DNA of 50,827 nt from Clostridia bacterium (GTDB lineage: Bacteria > Bacillota > Clostridia > Oscillospirales > CAG-272), in NCBI GenBank assembly GCA_017517745.1, contig JAFWYJ010000033.1:1-50827 (forward strand), read 5' to 3'. Numbering within the stretch: the first letter of the stretch is position 1; each line of letters begins with the position of its first letter. The position numbers were made by a program, and so were the translations under genes. This document shows, piece by piece, positions 19,260-27,456 of the stretch. The notes below the pieces were generated by a model, which saw nothing but the letters and a program-made list of their open reading frames with translations, did not search any database and had not been told where the DNA came from.

Positions 19260-19280
19260 AGTCATCCTCCCCAAGAAATC

Positions 19281-20027
19281 TTAAATCACGATACCGCGGA
19301 TCTGTCTGATCAGGGATTGTGTCACCTCACCAAGCTCTCCGCACATCCGTATCAGCGCGATCGGGTTGCAGCTCTCGCCGTCATGCGCCATATCGGCAGA
19401 CACCTCCACCCGCGAGCAAAAGGCAGAGAGTGACGTTTCGTGAAACGTCTTGACCCGCGCCTGCAAAAGCTGCGCGCGTTCGCTCACACGAAGGGCGCGC
19501 TCGCCTTCCCGCGTCAGCCGATCCCGCAGGATGCCGTGCTTGGAAAAAAATGCATCTCCGACCGTCACACGTCTGGTGGCGGCACCCACGTCAGCCAAAA
19601 CGCGCGTCGCTTCGTTCCGCGCACGCGCACATCTTGCCAGAAGACTGTCGATTGCCAGCATTTCCATAATCGCCGCGCCCAAGGCTCTTTGAAACGTCTC
19701 GATCTCACCGAGCACACGGCAGATCACACGATACGCCGGCGCGCGTTCCTCGGCGCTCAAAAAAATTCCACTCGGTTTCGGAATGCGCGCCACCTGCTGA
19801 GAAAGCGTTTGCGAAAAGCTTTCCATCATCTCCAAAAGCCTCTCGCGAGACTCCGTCAGCTTCTCCTCGCATTCGGACGTATCGGCAAGAGAGATCGTCT
19901 CCTCGCACTGCCGCAAAACCTGCGCGGGGGAGATCTTCAGCCGCTCCGCCCACTGCGCAACCGTGCGTTCCTCAATTCCGTCCTTCAAATATTCAAACGG
20001 TTGCTTTTGTTCCGTCTTTTTCGACAT
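19281..20027 (-). CDS. Unknown helical cytoplasmic protein between DAG kinase and glpK
   Basis: A 248-residue protein I do not recognise. It is almost entirely charged and helical, with probable coiled coils near residues 40-90 and 130-200, no signal peptide and no membrane segment. The N-terminus (EERTVAQWAERLKISPAQVL) could be a small winged-helix or HTH-like element. It starts 4 nt after the stop of the DAG-kinase-family gene and ends 21 nt before glpK, so it is co-transcribed and probably co-translated with both. Confidence 0.75.
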   Translation of the reverse strand: MSKKTEQKQPFEYLKDGIEERTVAQWAERLKISPAQVLRQCEETISLADTSECEEKLTESRERLLEMMESFSQTLSQQVARIPKPSGIFLSAEERAPAYRVICRVLGEIETFQRALGAAIMEMLAIDSLLARCARARNEATRVLADVGAATRRVTVGDAFFSKHGILRDRLTREGERALRVSERAQLLQARVKTFHETSLSAFCSRVEVSADMAHDGESCNPIALIRMCGELGEVTQSLIRQIRGIVI

Positions 20028-20030
20028 GTC

Positions 20031-21017
20031 TCAGACCAATGCCTCCTCGATCGCCTTTTCTTTCGCCTCGACGTCCGTCTTTTTCGCAACGTGTGCCTCG
20101 GCAATCGGCTTTGCCTGCTTGGGAACGGCAAAACGGAGCGCGCCGTGCACCACCTCTGCCGTGAATTTGTTTTGCGCGATCAGCTCACCGTCCAGCGAAT
20201 AAATGAAGCCCTCGGGCGCTTCCACCGTGACGCTCGTACCGCGTCTGTACTCGATGTGTTTCTTAAATTTGGGGCTGTCAAGATGCTCCCCCTTCGTATA
20301 TGCCCCCACCAGCTTGACAAACGTGAAGTGGGATACGGGATGTACCAAGCAGACCTCCAGAAGCCCGTCATTGTCAAGAGAGCGCGGCGCGCATCGGAAG
20401 GATCCGCCGACGTACTGACCGTTTGCAACCGTACAGAGCAGAATGGTCCCCTTGGGATTGAGCTGCTCGCCGTCAACAGACACACGGCACTTGTTTTTCA
20501 TCGCCTTCAAAAGTCCGACGATAACGCCCGTGGTGTAGGCGTTCTTTCCGCCGATCAGCTTTTTGCGACGCACGTTCATCATGGTCTTTGCCACGCAGGA
20601 ATCAAAGCCGAAATGCGTCGCGTTGATGGCATACTGATCGCCCACGCGGATCAGATCGATCAGCTCCTCCTCGGCATCCAAAAGCGAAGCAACGTCCAGA
20701 AAAGCGTCTTTTCCGCCGTAATATTTGACGAAATCATTTCCCGATCCGCAAGGATAACAGCCCACACTCGCGTGAGAAAATCCCACAGCACCGTTGACCA
20801 CCTCGTTCAGCGTTCCGTCACCGCCGCAAGCATAAAAGCGCACCGGTTCTTGATAACGGCGACAATAGTCACGAATATATGCCGTCGCGTCTCCTCTGCC
20901 CTCGGTGACGTAAAGCTCATAATCCGCGTCGGTACGTAAATCCTTCAATGCGGTCTTGATCTTCTCAAACGAATTTTCCTTTCCCGACGCGGGATTGATG
21001 ACAAACACGTGCTTCAT
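20031..21017 (-). CDS. Diacylglycerol kinase-family lipid kinase (DagK/YegS/BmrU type)
   Basis: A 328-residue lipid kinase with the DAGKc catalytic domain: INPASGKENSF near residue 7, ACGGDGTLNEVVNG near residue 63 (the GGDGT nucleotide loop), then CGSGNDF. The C-terminal beta-sandwich is normal, with a roughly 50-residue Lys/Glu/Ala tail. Such enzymes recycle diacylglycerol to phosphatidate (DgkB-like) or phosphorylate other lipids; the substrate is not decided by sequence. First gene of the operon with the unknown gene and glpK. Confidence 0.88.
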   Translation of the reverse strand: MKHVFVINPASGKENSFEKIKTALKDLRTDADYELYVTEGRGDATAYIRDYCRRYQEPVRFYACGGDGTLNEVVNGAVGFSHASVGCYPCGSGNDFVKYYGGKDAFLDVASLLDAEEELIDLIRVGDQYAINATHFGFDSCVAKTMMNVRRKKLIGGKNAYTTGVIVGLLKAMKNKCRVSVDGEQLNPKGTILLCTVANGQYVGGSFRCAPRSLDNDGLLEVCLVHPVSHFTFVKLVGAYTKGEHLDSPKFKKHIEYRRGTSVTVEAPEGFIYSLDGELIAQNKFTAEVVHGALRFAVPKQAKPIAEAHVAKKTDVEAKEKAIEEALV

Positions 21018-21069
21018 GGATCAATCACCCTTTCTTTCTCAAGGCGTAGCGATCGCCTTCTTTCATTCT

Positions 21070-21098
21070 ATTATAGCATATCCGCACGTGAAAATCAA
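21070..21098 (-). promoter_or_regulatory. Promoter of the DAG kinase-glpK operon
   Basis: Minus strand TTGATT, 17 bp, TATAAT, about 50 nt before the ATG. Confidence 0.75.
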
Positions 21099-21131
21099 GT
21101 TGTTTCTGCGGATCCGTCAACAATCTTTGGC

Positions 21132-21170
21132 CAAAAGTCAAAGGCGTTGCGCGAAAATCGCGCAACGCCT
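21132..21170 (-). terminator. Terminator of gdhA
   Basis: Perfect 13-bp stem AGGCGTTGCGCGA / TCGCGCAACGCCT (21142-21170), followed on the minus strand by TTTGACTTTTGG; A-run on the other side may stop plus-strand transcription too. Confidence 0.8.
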
Positions 21171-21195
21171 TGTAAAAAAAGTATATATCGTGCAA

Positions 21196-22548
21196 TCAAA
21201 CCACACCGTAAGCCATCATTGCCTTTGCAACCTTGAGGAAGCCCGCAATGTTTGCGCCTGCGACCAGGTCATCACCCAGACCGTACTGATTTGCAGCATC
21301 GACAGAAGCCTTAAAGATGTTTGCCATGATGGTCTTCAGCTTCGCATCGACCTCTTCTGCGGTCCAGCTGTAGCGCATGGAGTTCTGAGACATCTCAAGT
21401 CCGGAAACCGCTACGCCGCCTGCGTTGACTGCCTTGGAGGGAGCAACGATGACACCGTTTGCCTTCAGATATGCAACCGCCTCGTTGGTGGTGGGCATGT
21501 TGGAAACCTCGACGTAATATTTCACGCCGTTGGCAACGATCTTCTTCGCCTCTTCCATGCCAACCTCGTTCTGGGTTGCGCAGGGCATGATGATGTCAAC
21601 CTTCACGCCCCAAGGCTTTTCCTTCGGGAAGAACTGCACGCCAAACTTGTCTGCGTAGTCCTGTACGCGATTGCGGCAAGACGCGCGCATCTCAAGCATA
21701 TAGTCGATCTTTTCCTTGGTAGCAACGCCGTCGGGATCGTAAACGTAGCCGTCGGGACCCGAAATGGTAACGACCTTTCCGCCCAGTTCATTGATCTTCT
21801 GTACGGTACCCCAAGCCACGTTGCCGAAGCCGGAAACCGCGAAGGTCTTGCCCTTGATGTCATCCTTGAAATGCTTCAGCATCTCAACGGTATAGTAAAC
21901 GGCGCCAAAGCCGGTTGCCTCGGGACGGATGAGAGAACCGCCGTAAGGCAGTCCCTTTCCGGTCAGCACACCGGTGAACTCATTGCGCAGTCTCTTGTAC
22001 TGTCCGAACAGATAGCCGATCTCACGCGCACCGACGCCGATGTCGCCTGCGGGAACGTCGGTGTTGGCACCGATGTACTTGGAAAGCTCGGTCATGAAGC
22101 TCTGGCAGAAACGCATCACCTCTGCGTCGGACTTGCCCTGAGGATCGAAGTCGGAGCCGCCCTTACCGCCGCCCATGGGAAGCGAGGTGAGCGAGTTCTT
22201 GAAGGTCTGCTCAAAGCCGAGAAACTTGATGATGCTCTCGTTGACGGAGGGATGGAAGCGGAGACCGCCCTTGTAGGGACCGATCGCGCTGTTGAACTGC
22301 ACACGGTAGCCGCGGTTGACCTGCACCTTCCCTTGATCATCCACCCACGGAACGCGGAACTTGATGATTCTTTCGGGCTCGACGATCATGTCGATAATAC
22401 CCTTCTCGATGAACTCGGGACTCTTTTCAACGACGGGCTCGAGAGACTCCAGCACCTCGCTGACGGTCTGATGGAATTCAGGCTCACCGGGGTTGCGCTT
22501 GACAACGTCGGCAAGAACCTTTGCAAGATATTCGTTCTTGATGCTCAT
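21196..22548 (-). CDS. gdhA: Glutamate dehydrogenase (NADP-type, hexameric)
   Basis: A 450-residue hexameric glutamate dehydrogenase that interconverts 2-oxoglutarate plus ammonia and glutamate. The catalytic segment PMGGGKGGSDFDP, the 2-oxoglutarate lysine region GPYKGGLRFHPSV, and a Rossmann domain (VSGFGNVAWGT) are intact. Length and motifs fit the NADP(H)-dependent small-subunit class. ATG 22548 follows AAGGAG; upstream in-frame codons are within the leader. Monocistronic, with its own consensus promoter and strong terminator. The neighbouring nfnAB genes supply NADPH, a plausible functional link. Confidence 0.96.
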   Translation of the reverse strand: MSIKNEYLAKVLADVVKRNPGEPEFHQTVSEVLESLEPVVEKSPEFIEKGIIDMIVEPERIIKFRVPWVDDQGKVQVNRGYRVQFNSAIGPYKGGLRFHPSVNESIIKFLGFEQTFKNSLTSLPMGGGKGGSDFDPQGKSDAEVMRFCQSFMTELSKYIGANTDVPAGDIGVGAREIGYLFGQYKRLRNEFTGVLTGKGLPYGGSLIRPEATGFGAVYYTVEMLKHFKDDIKGKTFAVSGFGNVAWGTVQKINELGGKVVTISGPDGYVYDPDGVATKEKIDYMLEMRASCRNRVQDYADKFGVQFFPKEKPWGVKVDIIMPCATQNEVGMEEAKKIVANGVKYYVEVSNMPTTNEAVAYLKANGVIVAPSKAVNAGGVAVSGLEMSQNSMRYSWTAEEVDAKLKTIMANIFKASVDAANQYGLGDDLVAGANIAGFLKVAKAMMAYGVV

Positions 22549-22659
22549 AAATATACTCCTTCTGAAATCGGCGTGCATTTTGCAAGCCGTTTCTAAAAAA
22601 TTTCAAAAAAATGCGCTTTGGGGCGGTATTGATGCAAATCACGCCTATAAAACGGAATT

Positions 22660-22688
22660 ATTATAATACAAAATCTGCAATTTGTCAA
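22660..22688 (-). promoter_or_regulatory. Consensus promoter of gdhA
   Basis: Minus strand TTGACA, 17 bp, TATAAT (exact consensus), giving a leader of about 105 nt. Confidence 0.85.
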
Positions 22689-22751
22689 CAGTTTTCAATC
22701 AAAAAATGCTGTCAGACTCAAATTTTTTTGATCGCGCACGCATGCGAGAAA

Positions 22752-24143
22752 TCAACCTTCCAGGCTCTCGTCGATGGCTTTTGCGGCAGTTTTTCCCGCA
22801 CCCATCGCGAGAATGACCGTGGCGGCACCCGTCACCGCGTCTCCTCCGGCGTAAACGCCGTCCAAAGAAGTCTTTCCGGTTGCCTCCTCGACCACGATTC
22901 CCCCACGGCGGTTGACCTCCAGCCCCTCGGTCATCGATTTGATCAAGGGATTGGGCGAGGTTCCGATCGAAATGATCACGCTGTCGCATGCAAGCTCAAA
23001 CTCGGATCCCGCAATCTCCACGGGGCTGCGTCTGCCCGAAGCATCCGGTTCGCCAAGCTCCATTTTCAGGCATTTGATGCCGCGCACAAAGCCGTTCTCG
23101 TCGCCGAGGATCTCCACGGGATTGTTCAAAAGCTTGAACTCCACGCCCTCCTCCATTGCGTGCTCGACCTCCTCACGCCTTGCGGGAAGTTCCTCGAGCG
23201 AACGGCGGTAGACGATATAGACCTTCTCCGCTCCAAGACGCAATGCACTTCTTGCCGCGTCCATCGCGACGTTTCCGCCACCGACCACGACCACACGGCG
23301 GGCGTGCTGGATCGGGGTGGTACTGTCTTGGCGATATGCCTTCATGAGGTTGACACGCGTCAAAAATTCGTTTGCCGAATAGACGCCCTTCAGATTTTCA
23401 CCGGGGATTTTCATAAACCGCGGAAGTCCCGCGCCCGACGCGATGAACACCGCCTCAAAGCCCTCGTCCTTCATCAATTCCTCGACCGAAACGGTTTTTC
23501 CGACCACGGTGTTGACCGCGATCTTGACACCCAGCTCCTCAAGCGTTTGGATCTCCTTCTCCACGATCGACTTCGGCAGACGAAATTCGGGGATACCGTA
23601 AACCAAAACGCCGCCTGCGGTATGAAGCGCCTCAAACACGGTCACGTCATAGCCCTTCTTGGCAAGCTCTCCCGCGCAGGTAAGTCCTGCGGGACCCGAT
23701 CCGACCACCGCCACGCGGTGTCCGTTCGGTGTCGGTTTTGGCGCAGGAGCCGTCGCGTGCTCATTGTGATAGTCGGCAACGAAACGCTCCAAGCGTCCGA
23801 TCGCCACGGGCTCTCCCTTGACGCCGCGTACACATTTGCCCTCGCACTGATTTTCCTGCGGGCAGACGCGTCCGCAAACGGCGGGAAGCGAGCTGGATTC
23901 GGTGATGATGCGATACGCCTCCTCAAATTCGCCGACCTTGACCTTCTGAATGAAGTTCGGGATCGAGATCCCAACCGGGCATCCCTCCACACACAGCGGC
24001 TTTTTGCAATTCAGACAGCGTGCCGCTTCGTCGATCGCCATCTCTTGGGTGTAACCCAGCGCGACCTCGTCAAAATTTCTTGCCCGCACCTTTGCATCCT
24101 GCGAAGGCATGGGGTTTTTCTTGGGTGACATATTGACTGCCAT
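22752..24143 (-). CDS. nfnB: NADH-dependent reduced ferredoxin:NADP+ oxidoreductase, large subunit (GltA-like)
   Basis: A 463-residue flavoprotein of the glutamate-synthase-small-subunit fold. The N-terminal domain has two Cys clusters for [4Fe-4S] centres (CLNCKKPLCVEGCPVG and CGRVCPQENQCEGKC); then an FAD Rossmann motif (VVGSGPAGLTCAGEL) and an NADP-binding one (VVVGGGNVAMDAARSA). On its own this could be called GltA/GltD, but the NfnA-like gene directly upstream (stop and start adjacent) identifies the electron-bifurcating transhydrogenase that makes NADPH from NADH and reduced ferredoxin. No glutamate synthase large subunit is in the window. Confidence 0.9.
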   Translation of the reverse strand: MAVNMSPKKNPMPSQDAKVRARNFDEVALGYTQEMAIDEAARCLNCKKPLCVEGCPVGISIPNFIQKVKVGEFEEAYRIITESSSLPAVCGRVCPQENQCEGKCVRGVKGEPVAIGRLERFVADYHNEHATAPAPKPTPNGHRVAVVGSGPAGLTCAGELAKKGYDVTVFEALHTAGGVLVYGIPEFRLPKSIVEKEIQTLEELGVKIAVNTVVGKTVSVEELMKDEGFEAVFIASGAGLPRFMKIPGENLKGVYSANEFLTRVNLMKAYRQDSTTPIQHARRVVVVGGGNVAMDAARSALRLGAEKVYIVYRRSLEELPARREEVEHAMEEGVEFKLLNNPVEILGDENGFVRGIKCLKMELGEPDASGRRSPVEIAGSEFELACDSVIISIGTSPNPLIKSMTEGLEVNRRGGIVVEEATGKTSLDGVYAGGDAVTGAATVILAMGAGKTAAKAIDESLEG

Positions 24144-24986
24144 TTATTCAACCTCCTTCGCAAACAGATTGCAGGTCGCCTCATGTGCCGCTCTCTCAAA
24201 CGGGCGATACATGGACGAACGCGCGATCGCCTCGTCAAAATCGATCAGATGCCCGTCAAATTCGGGGCCGTCGACGCAGGCGAACTTGGTCTCTCCTCCC
24301 ACGGTCAGGCGGCAACCGCCGCACATGCCCGTGCCGTCGATCATGATGGGATTCATGGAGGCAACGGTCTTGACGCCGAATTCCTTTGTCAGCTTACATA
24401 CGAACTTCATCATGGGGAGCGGTCCGATGGTGATGACCTCGTCATATTGCTCTCCGCTCTCGATCAGGGCGCGAAGCGCGTCGGTCACGAGTCCTTTTTC
24501 TCCCCACGTGCCGTCATCGGACATCTTGACAAACCGTGAAGATACCGTTTCAAACTCCTCCTCAAGGATCACCAGGTCGCGGTTTCGGAAGCCCGCAACG
24601 ACGTGTACCTCACTGCCTTCCTCAAAAAGTGCCTTTGCAACAGGATATGCAATTGCGCATCCAACGCCACCGCCAACCACGGCGACCTTTCGCTTGCCTT
24701 TGACGTCGGTGGCACGTCCGAGAGGACCGACAAAATCCTGCAAGCAGTCTCCCTCCTCCATGTGATTCAGCTTCTCGGTGGTGGCGCCCACGACCTGAAA
24801 GATCACCGTCACGCTGCCCTCGTTCCGATCGTAATCCGCAACCGTCAGAGGAATCCGCTCGCCCTCCGCGTCGGTGCGCAGAATGATAAACTGCCCCGCT
24901 CTTGCTTTTTTCGCAACTGCGGGCGCGTCGATTCTCATCAGCGTCACCGTGGGGTTCAATCTTCTTTTTTCCAAAATGCGGTACAT
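24144..24986 (-). CDS. nfnA: NADH-dependent reduced ferredoxin:NADP+ oxidoreductase, small subunit
   Basis: A 280-residue protein of the dihydroorotate-dehydrogenase electron-transfer (PyrK-like) family: an FAD-binding beta-barrel (AGQFIILRTDAEGERIPLT), an NAD-binding domain (VVGGGVGCAIAYPVAKAL) and C-terminal Cys residues (MCGGCRLTVGGETKFACVDG) for a [2Fe-2S] cluster. ATG 24986 follows TTGGAG. It lies immediately 5' of the nfnB gene; together they form the NfnAB complex of anaerobes. Confidence 0.92.
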   Translation of the reverse strand: MYRILEKRRLNPTVTLMRIDAPAVAKKARAGQFIILRTDAEGERIPLTVADYDRNEGSVTVIFQVVGATTEKLNHMEEGDCLQDFVGPLGRATDVKGKRKVAVVGGGVGCAIAYPVAKALFEEGSEVHVVAGFRNRDLVILEEEFETVSSRFVKMSDDGTWGEKGLVTDALRALIESGEQYDEVITIGPLPMMKFVCKLTKEFGVKTVASMNPIMIDGTGMCGGCRLTVGGETKFACVDGPEFDGHLIDFDEAIARSSMYRPFERAAHEATCNLFAKEVE

Positions 24987-25098
24987 GTTTGCTCCAACCT
25001 TTCTTCCCGACAAGATTTTGACGAAAAGATCGACAAAATCCGAAAATTCACTTGCCAAATGCGGCAAAGGGGTGTATAATATCAAATATATAAAGTAT

Positions 25099-25127
25099 AT
25101 TATACAGCATTTTTCTTGATATTGCAA
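25099..25127 (-). promoter_or_regulatory. Promoter of nfnAB
   Basis: Minus strand TTGCAA, 17 bp, TATAAT, with a leader of about 110 nt. The divergent plus-strand gene at 25181 shares this intergenic space. Confidence 0.65.
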
Positions 25128-25180
25128 TAGACAAAGTCGCTTTTTTTCGAGAATTTTTTAGGAAAGGTTTGGTAAATACG

Positions 25181-26329
25181 ATGGAAACAGAATTTCAAAA
25201 CGCCGTCGGCAAGGGATTGGGCGAGGTTGTCCGAGACATCCGCGAATTTCTCACGCGTCCTTGCGCGGTCAACCCCGACCGCGGTCTTGACCTCTGCAGA
25301 CTGCTTCCCGAATTGAATATGCATTGGCAGTTTTCCTTCGCGCTCCTCTCCGAAGCGCGGGAGCAGGGCTGGGAGTCGGACGCCGCCGAAAGCTTTTACC
25401 GCCACGCCGTGACGGGAATTGCGGACGATGCGCTCATCACCGAAATCCTTGCCGCTTTCCGCGAGCCAAAGGGAGAGAAATTCCGCGCGCTTTCCCAAAA
25501 ATACGGCAATCGCTTCACGCTTTCCGACGGTTCGTATTGGTCGACCTGTCTCGCGCTGGGCATTGATGCCGACCGCGTTGACACCGTGCTTCAATATCTT
25601 CGTCTGTTCACGGTTTGTCTGATGGAATTCGCCTATATGGAGAATCGCAACCCGAAAAAAACCTACACGTGGTGCTATTACGAGTCCTTCCGCCGTATGC
25701 TGGATGCTCTTGCAACAGATTCCGACGCCGCTCCCCTCCCCCTCAAAATCCGTGCCATGGGCGGCACGGCGGGAAAGCGCGACAAGGACGGCTATCTCCT
25801 CTCTCTTGGCGTGGATGTCGAAAATCCCAATCCCGACCGTATGGCACGCGACATTGAAATTGACGTTACTCTGAAAGACCGCGACGGAAACGTCATCACC
25901 GTCATCAAAGATCAACTGCAATCGCTCGATCCCTCGGCGGTCTATCATTTCGGCGTACTCAAAAAGGTGCGCGGTGCGGCGGTTGCGAGCCTTGCCGCCT
26001 CGGCAAAAGCCTCCTCGCACCTCAAGCTTTCCACGCCCATCATGAAGCATCTGACGCTCACAAACCCGAACGTCTCGCACACCGAGGACGGCATCAAGCT
26101 GCTCGGAACGCTGACAAATGCCTACGACACACCGCTCCGCTCGGTCATTCTGCACTACCAGTACCTCTCTGCCGACAACAAGATCCTCGGCGGTGGCAGT
26201 GAGTGGATCCTCGACGAGCTTCCCGTCGGTGCCTCCCTCCCCCTCTCCGCATCCCTGCCGATCACCATCCCCGCAGCCGAAAAGGTGCTCTATTCGGTTG
26301 ACTTTGATGCGTTGGAGCTTGTGAAATGA
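25181..26329 (+). CDS. Unknown protein with C-terminal FxLYD-like beta domain
   Basis: A 382-residue protein that I do not recognise. The first 190 residues are helical, with many Trp/Tyr/Arg, and have no signal peptide. Residues 190-260 form a beta-rich stretch (DVTLKDRDGNVITVIKDQLQ). The last 95 residues (LTLTNPNVSHTEDGIKLLGT ... VILHYQYLSADNKILGGGSE) resemble an FxLYD fold, a domain usually found outside the membrane in Firmicutes, so its presence in an apparently cytoplasmic protein is odd. ATG 25181 is 13 nt after AGGAAAGG; a TTG at 25169 is too close to it. Divergent from nfnA. A G-rich hairpin repeat follows at 26389. Confidence 0.7.
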   Translation: METEFQNAVGKGLGEVVRDIREFLTRPCAVNPDRGLDLCRLLPELNMHWQFSFALLSEAREQGWESDAAESFYRHAVTGIADDALITEILAAFREPKGEKFRALSQKYGNRFTLSDGSYWSTCLALGIDADRVDTVLQYLRLFTVCLMEFAYMENRNPKKTYTWCYYESFRRMLDALATDSDAAPLPLKIRAMGGTAGKRDKDGYLLSLGVDVENPNPDRMARDIEIDVTLKDRDGNVITVIKDQLQSLDPSAVYHFGVLKKVRGAAVASLAASAKASSHLKLSTPIMKHLTLTNPNVSHTEDGIKLLGTLTNAYDTPLRSVILHYQYLSADNKILGGGSEWILDELPVGASLPLSASLPITIPAAEKVLYSVDFDALELVK

Positions 26330-26388
26330 TTTTTTGTGGAGACACGGTTTGTATGGAAGACGCGGTTTCGTGGGGGACGCGCTTTTTT

Positions 26389-26432
26389 GTGGGGGCTTCT
26401 TGAAAGAAGCCCCCACACCCCCAAGAACTTTT
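26389..26432. repeat. Dispersed hairpin repeat, copy 2
   Basis: Perfect 13-bp stem GTGGGGGCTTCTT / AAGAAGCCCCCAC with a 2-nt loop, followed by ACCCCCAAGAACTTTT. Same plan as the copy at 7141 and the inverted copy at 27367. It probably also terminates the preceding gene. Confidence 0.75.
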
Positions 26433-26569
26433 ATCGCATGGGTATCTATGTAATCGTTTATCCCTACGCTCATCCTTTCAATAGCTCCCGCGGCCGTTTT
26501 GGTACCACCACCCAAAACGGCTTTTTAGTTAGTTGTGTCTTGGCTTTTCAGATTTTTTTGCAAATTGAA

Positions 26570-26598
26570 TTGACATTCCTCATGAAACATGCTATAAT
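26570..26598 (+). promoter_or_regulatory. Exact-consensus promoter of the RNA element/SLOG gene
   Basis: TTGACA, 17 bp, TATAAT. Start of transcription is expected near 26605, at the 5' end of the outer stem of the structured RNA. Confidence 0.85.
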
Positions 26599-26603
26599 AA
26601 CAG

Positions 26604-26815
26604 ATGCGAAACAAACTTAATATTTATGGATCGGGTATTTTCTCTGATATAGGGATACTATACCTTTTTTCTGTAATACTATTTTTGAATTTGGCAAAAA
26701 TGCAAATTCCATTAAGTAGTATTACAGTTTATACTTGATCTATTTAAGTTTGTTTCGCAGCAATCGGAGTTTGCGTTTTTCGGTGCGTGGCTTCGGCTGC
26801 GCACTTTTTATTTTT
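26604..26815 (+). ncRNA. Novel structured RNA element, full copy B (leader with terminator)
   Basis: About 210 nt from promoter to terminator. Helices: P1 16 bp, 26605-26620 with 26744-26759 (perfect); P2 10 bp, 26629-26638 with 26731-26740; P3 hairpin 26648-26662 with loop GGATA; P4 11 bp, 26671-26681 with 26717-26727; P5 7 bp, 26687-26693 with 26703-26709. A conserved segment GCAATCGGAGTTTGCG follows, then the terminator hairpin 26783-26804 with UUCG loop and TTTTTATTTTT. The Shine-Dalgarno GAGGA begins right after the T-run. The same architecture with many compensatory changes is on the minus strand at 30222-30437. Either a metabolite/ligand-responsive attenuator or an independent RNA with read-through; class not recognised. 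Confidence 0.75.
26783..26815 (+). terminator. Attenuator-position terminator in RNA copy B
   Basis: GTGCGTGGC-TTCG-GCTGCGCAC (two G-U pairs) followed by TTTTTATTTTT, ending 12 nt before the ATG of the next gene. Confidence 0.85.
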
Positions 26816-26826
26816 GAGGAACTGAT

Positions 26827-27276
26827 ATGATCATCACTTTTTGCGGACATGCCGATTACAGAGCATCCAAGGAGGACGAGAAAGCCATTCTGTCGATTTT
26901 GGGAACACATGTCGGCGACGATCGTGCCGACCTCTATCTCGGCGGTTACGGGGGCTTCGACCGCTTCGCTCGCCGATGCGGAAAAACATATCAAACCGTA
27001 CACCCGCGCACCAAGCTGATTTTGGTCACGCCCTACCTGACACCGGCGTATCAAAAAAATCACCTGAACACCGAAAAGAAAGAATACGATGCCATCATCT
27101 ATCCGGAATTGGAGCATGTTCCGACAAAATTTGCAATCTTATATCGCAACCGCTGGATGGTCGAGAAAGCAGACCTTGTGATCGCCTATGTCCTGCATGA
27201 ACGCGGCGGTGCCTACCAATCTTATCTGCACGCACTCAAAAAACAAAAACCCACCATCAATCTCGCCGATGTGTGA
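26827..27276 (+). CDS. SLOG-superfamily-like (DUF1273/YpsA-like) protein
   Basis: A 149-residue cytoplasmic protein with a small Rossmann-like fold. The N-terminus IITFCGHADY, the YLGGYGGFDRFA glycine motif after the second strand, and a C-terminal ADLVIAYVLHERGGAYQSYL with a final TINL strand follow the pattern of SLOG/YpsA/DprA-like nucleotide-binding domains. SLOG proteins bind nucleotide-derived ligands or act on ribosides; the role here is unknown. ATG 26827 has GAGGA 7 nt upstream and is the sole gene controlled by the 210-nt RNA leader. A terminator follows at 27317. Confidence 0.75.
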   Translation: MIITFCGHADYRASKEDEKAILSILGTHVGDDRADLYLGGYGGFDRFARRCGKTYQTVHPRTKLILVTPYLTPAYQKNHLNTEKKEYDAIIYPELEHVPTKFAILYRNRWMVEKADLVIAYVLHERGGAYQSYLHALKKQKPTINLADV

Positions 27277-27316
27277 AAAGAAGAAGCACTTTCAAACAAT
27301 CGTCATTTCATAACAA

Positions 27317-27353
27317 AAAGCATCACCCGAACGAACAGGTGATGCTTTCTCTC
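27317..27353 (+). terminator. Terminator of the SLOG-like gene
   Basis: AAAGCATCACC / GGTGATGCTTT stem, followed by CTCTCTTTCCCC. Confidence 0.75.
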
Positions 27354-27366
27354 TTTCCCCTTTTTT

Positions 27367-27441
27367 CAAAAAGGTTCTTGAAAGGATGGGGGTGCGGGGG
27401 AAGGAAAACTTCTTCCTCAAAGAAGTTTTCCTTCCCCCGCA
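27367..27441. repeat. Dispersed hairpin repeat, copy 3 (inverted), after trpB2
   Basis: A 19-bp perfect stem (arms 27393-27411 and 27423-27441, GCGGGGGAAGGAAAACTTC and its complement). On the minus strand it is followed by ACCCCCATCC-TTTCAAGAAC-CTTTTTG, the same tail as copies 1 and 2. Probably terminates trpB2. Confidence 0.75.
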
Positions 27442-27456
27442 AATCCTATCTTCTAA

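Noticed and set aside
22752-24143. Glutamate synthase small subunit (gltD) as the name
   Set aside because: No large subunit is in the window and the NfnA-type gene is directly upstream, so NfnB is the better call.
26604-26815. Assignment of the RNA element to raiA, 6S or a known riboswitch
   Set aside because: I could not recall a matching consensus well enough to support any known class; left unassigned.
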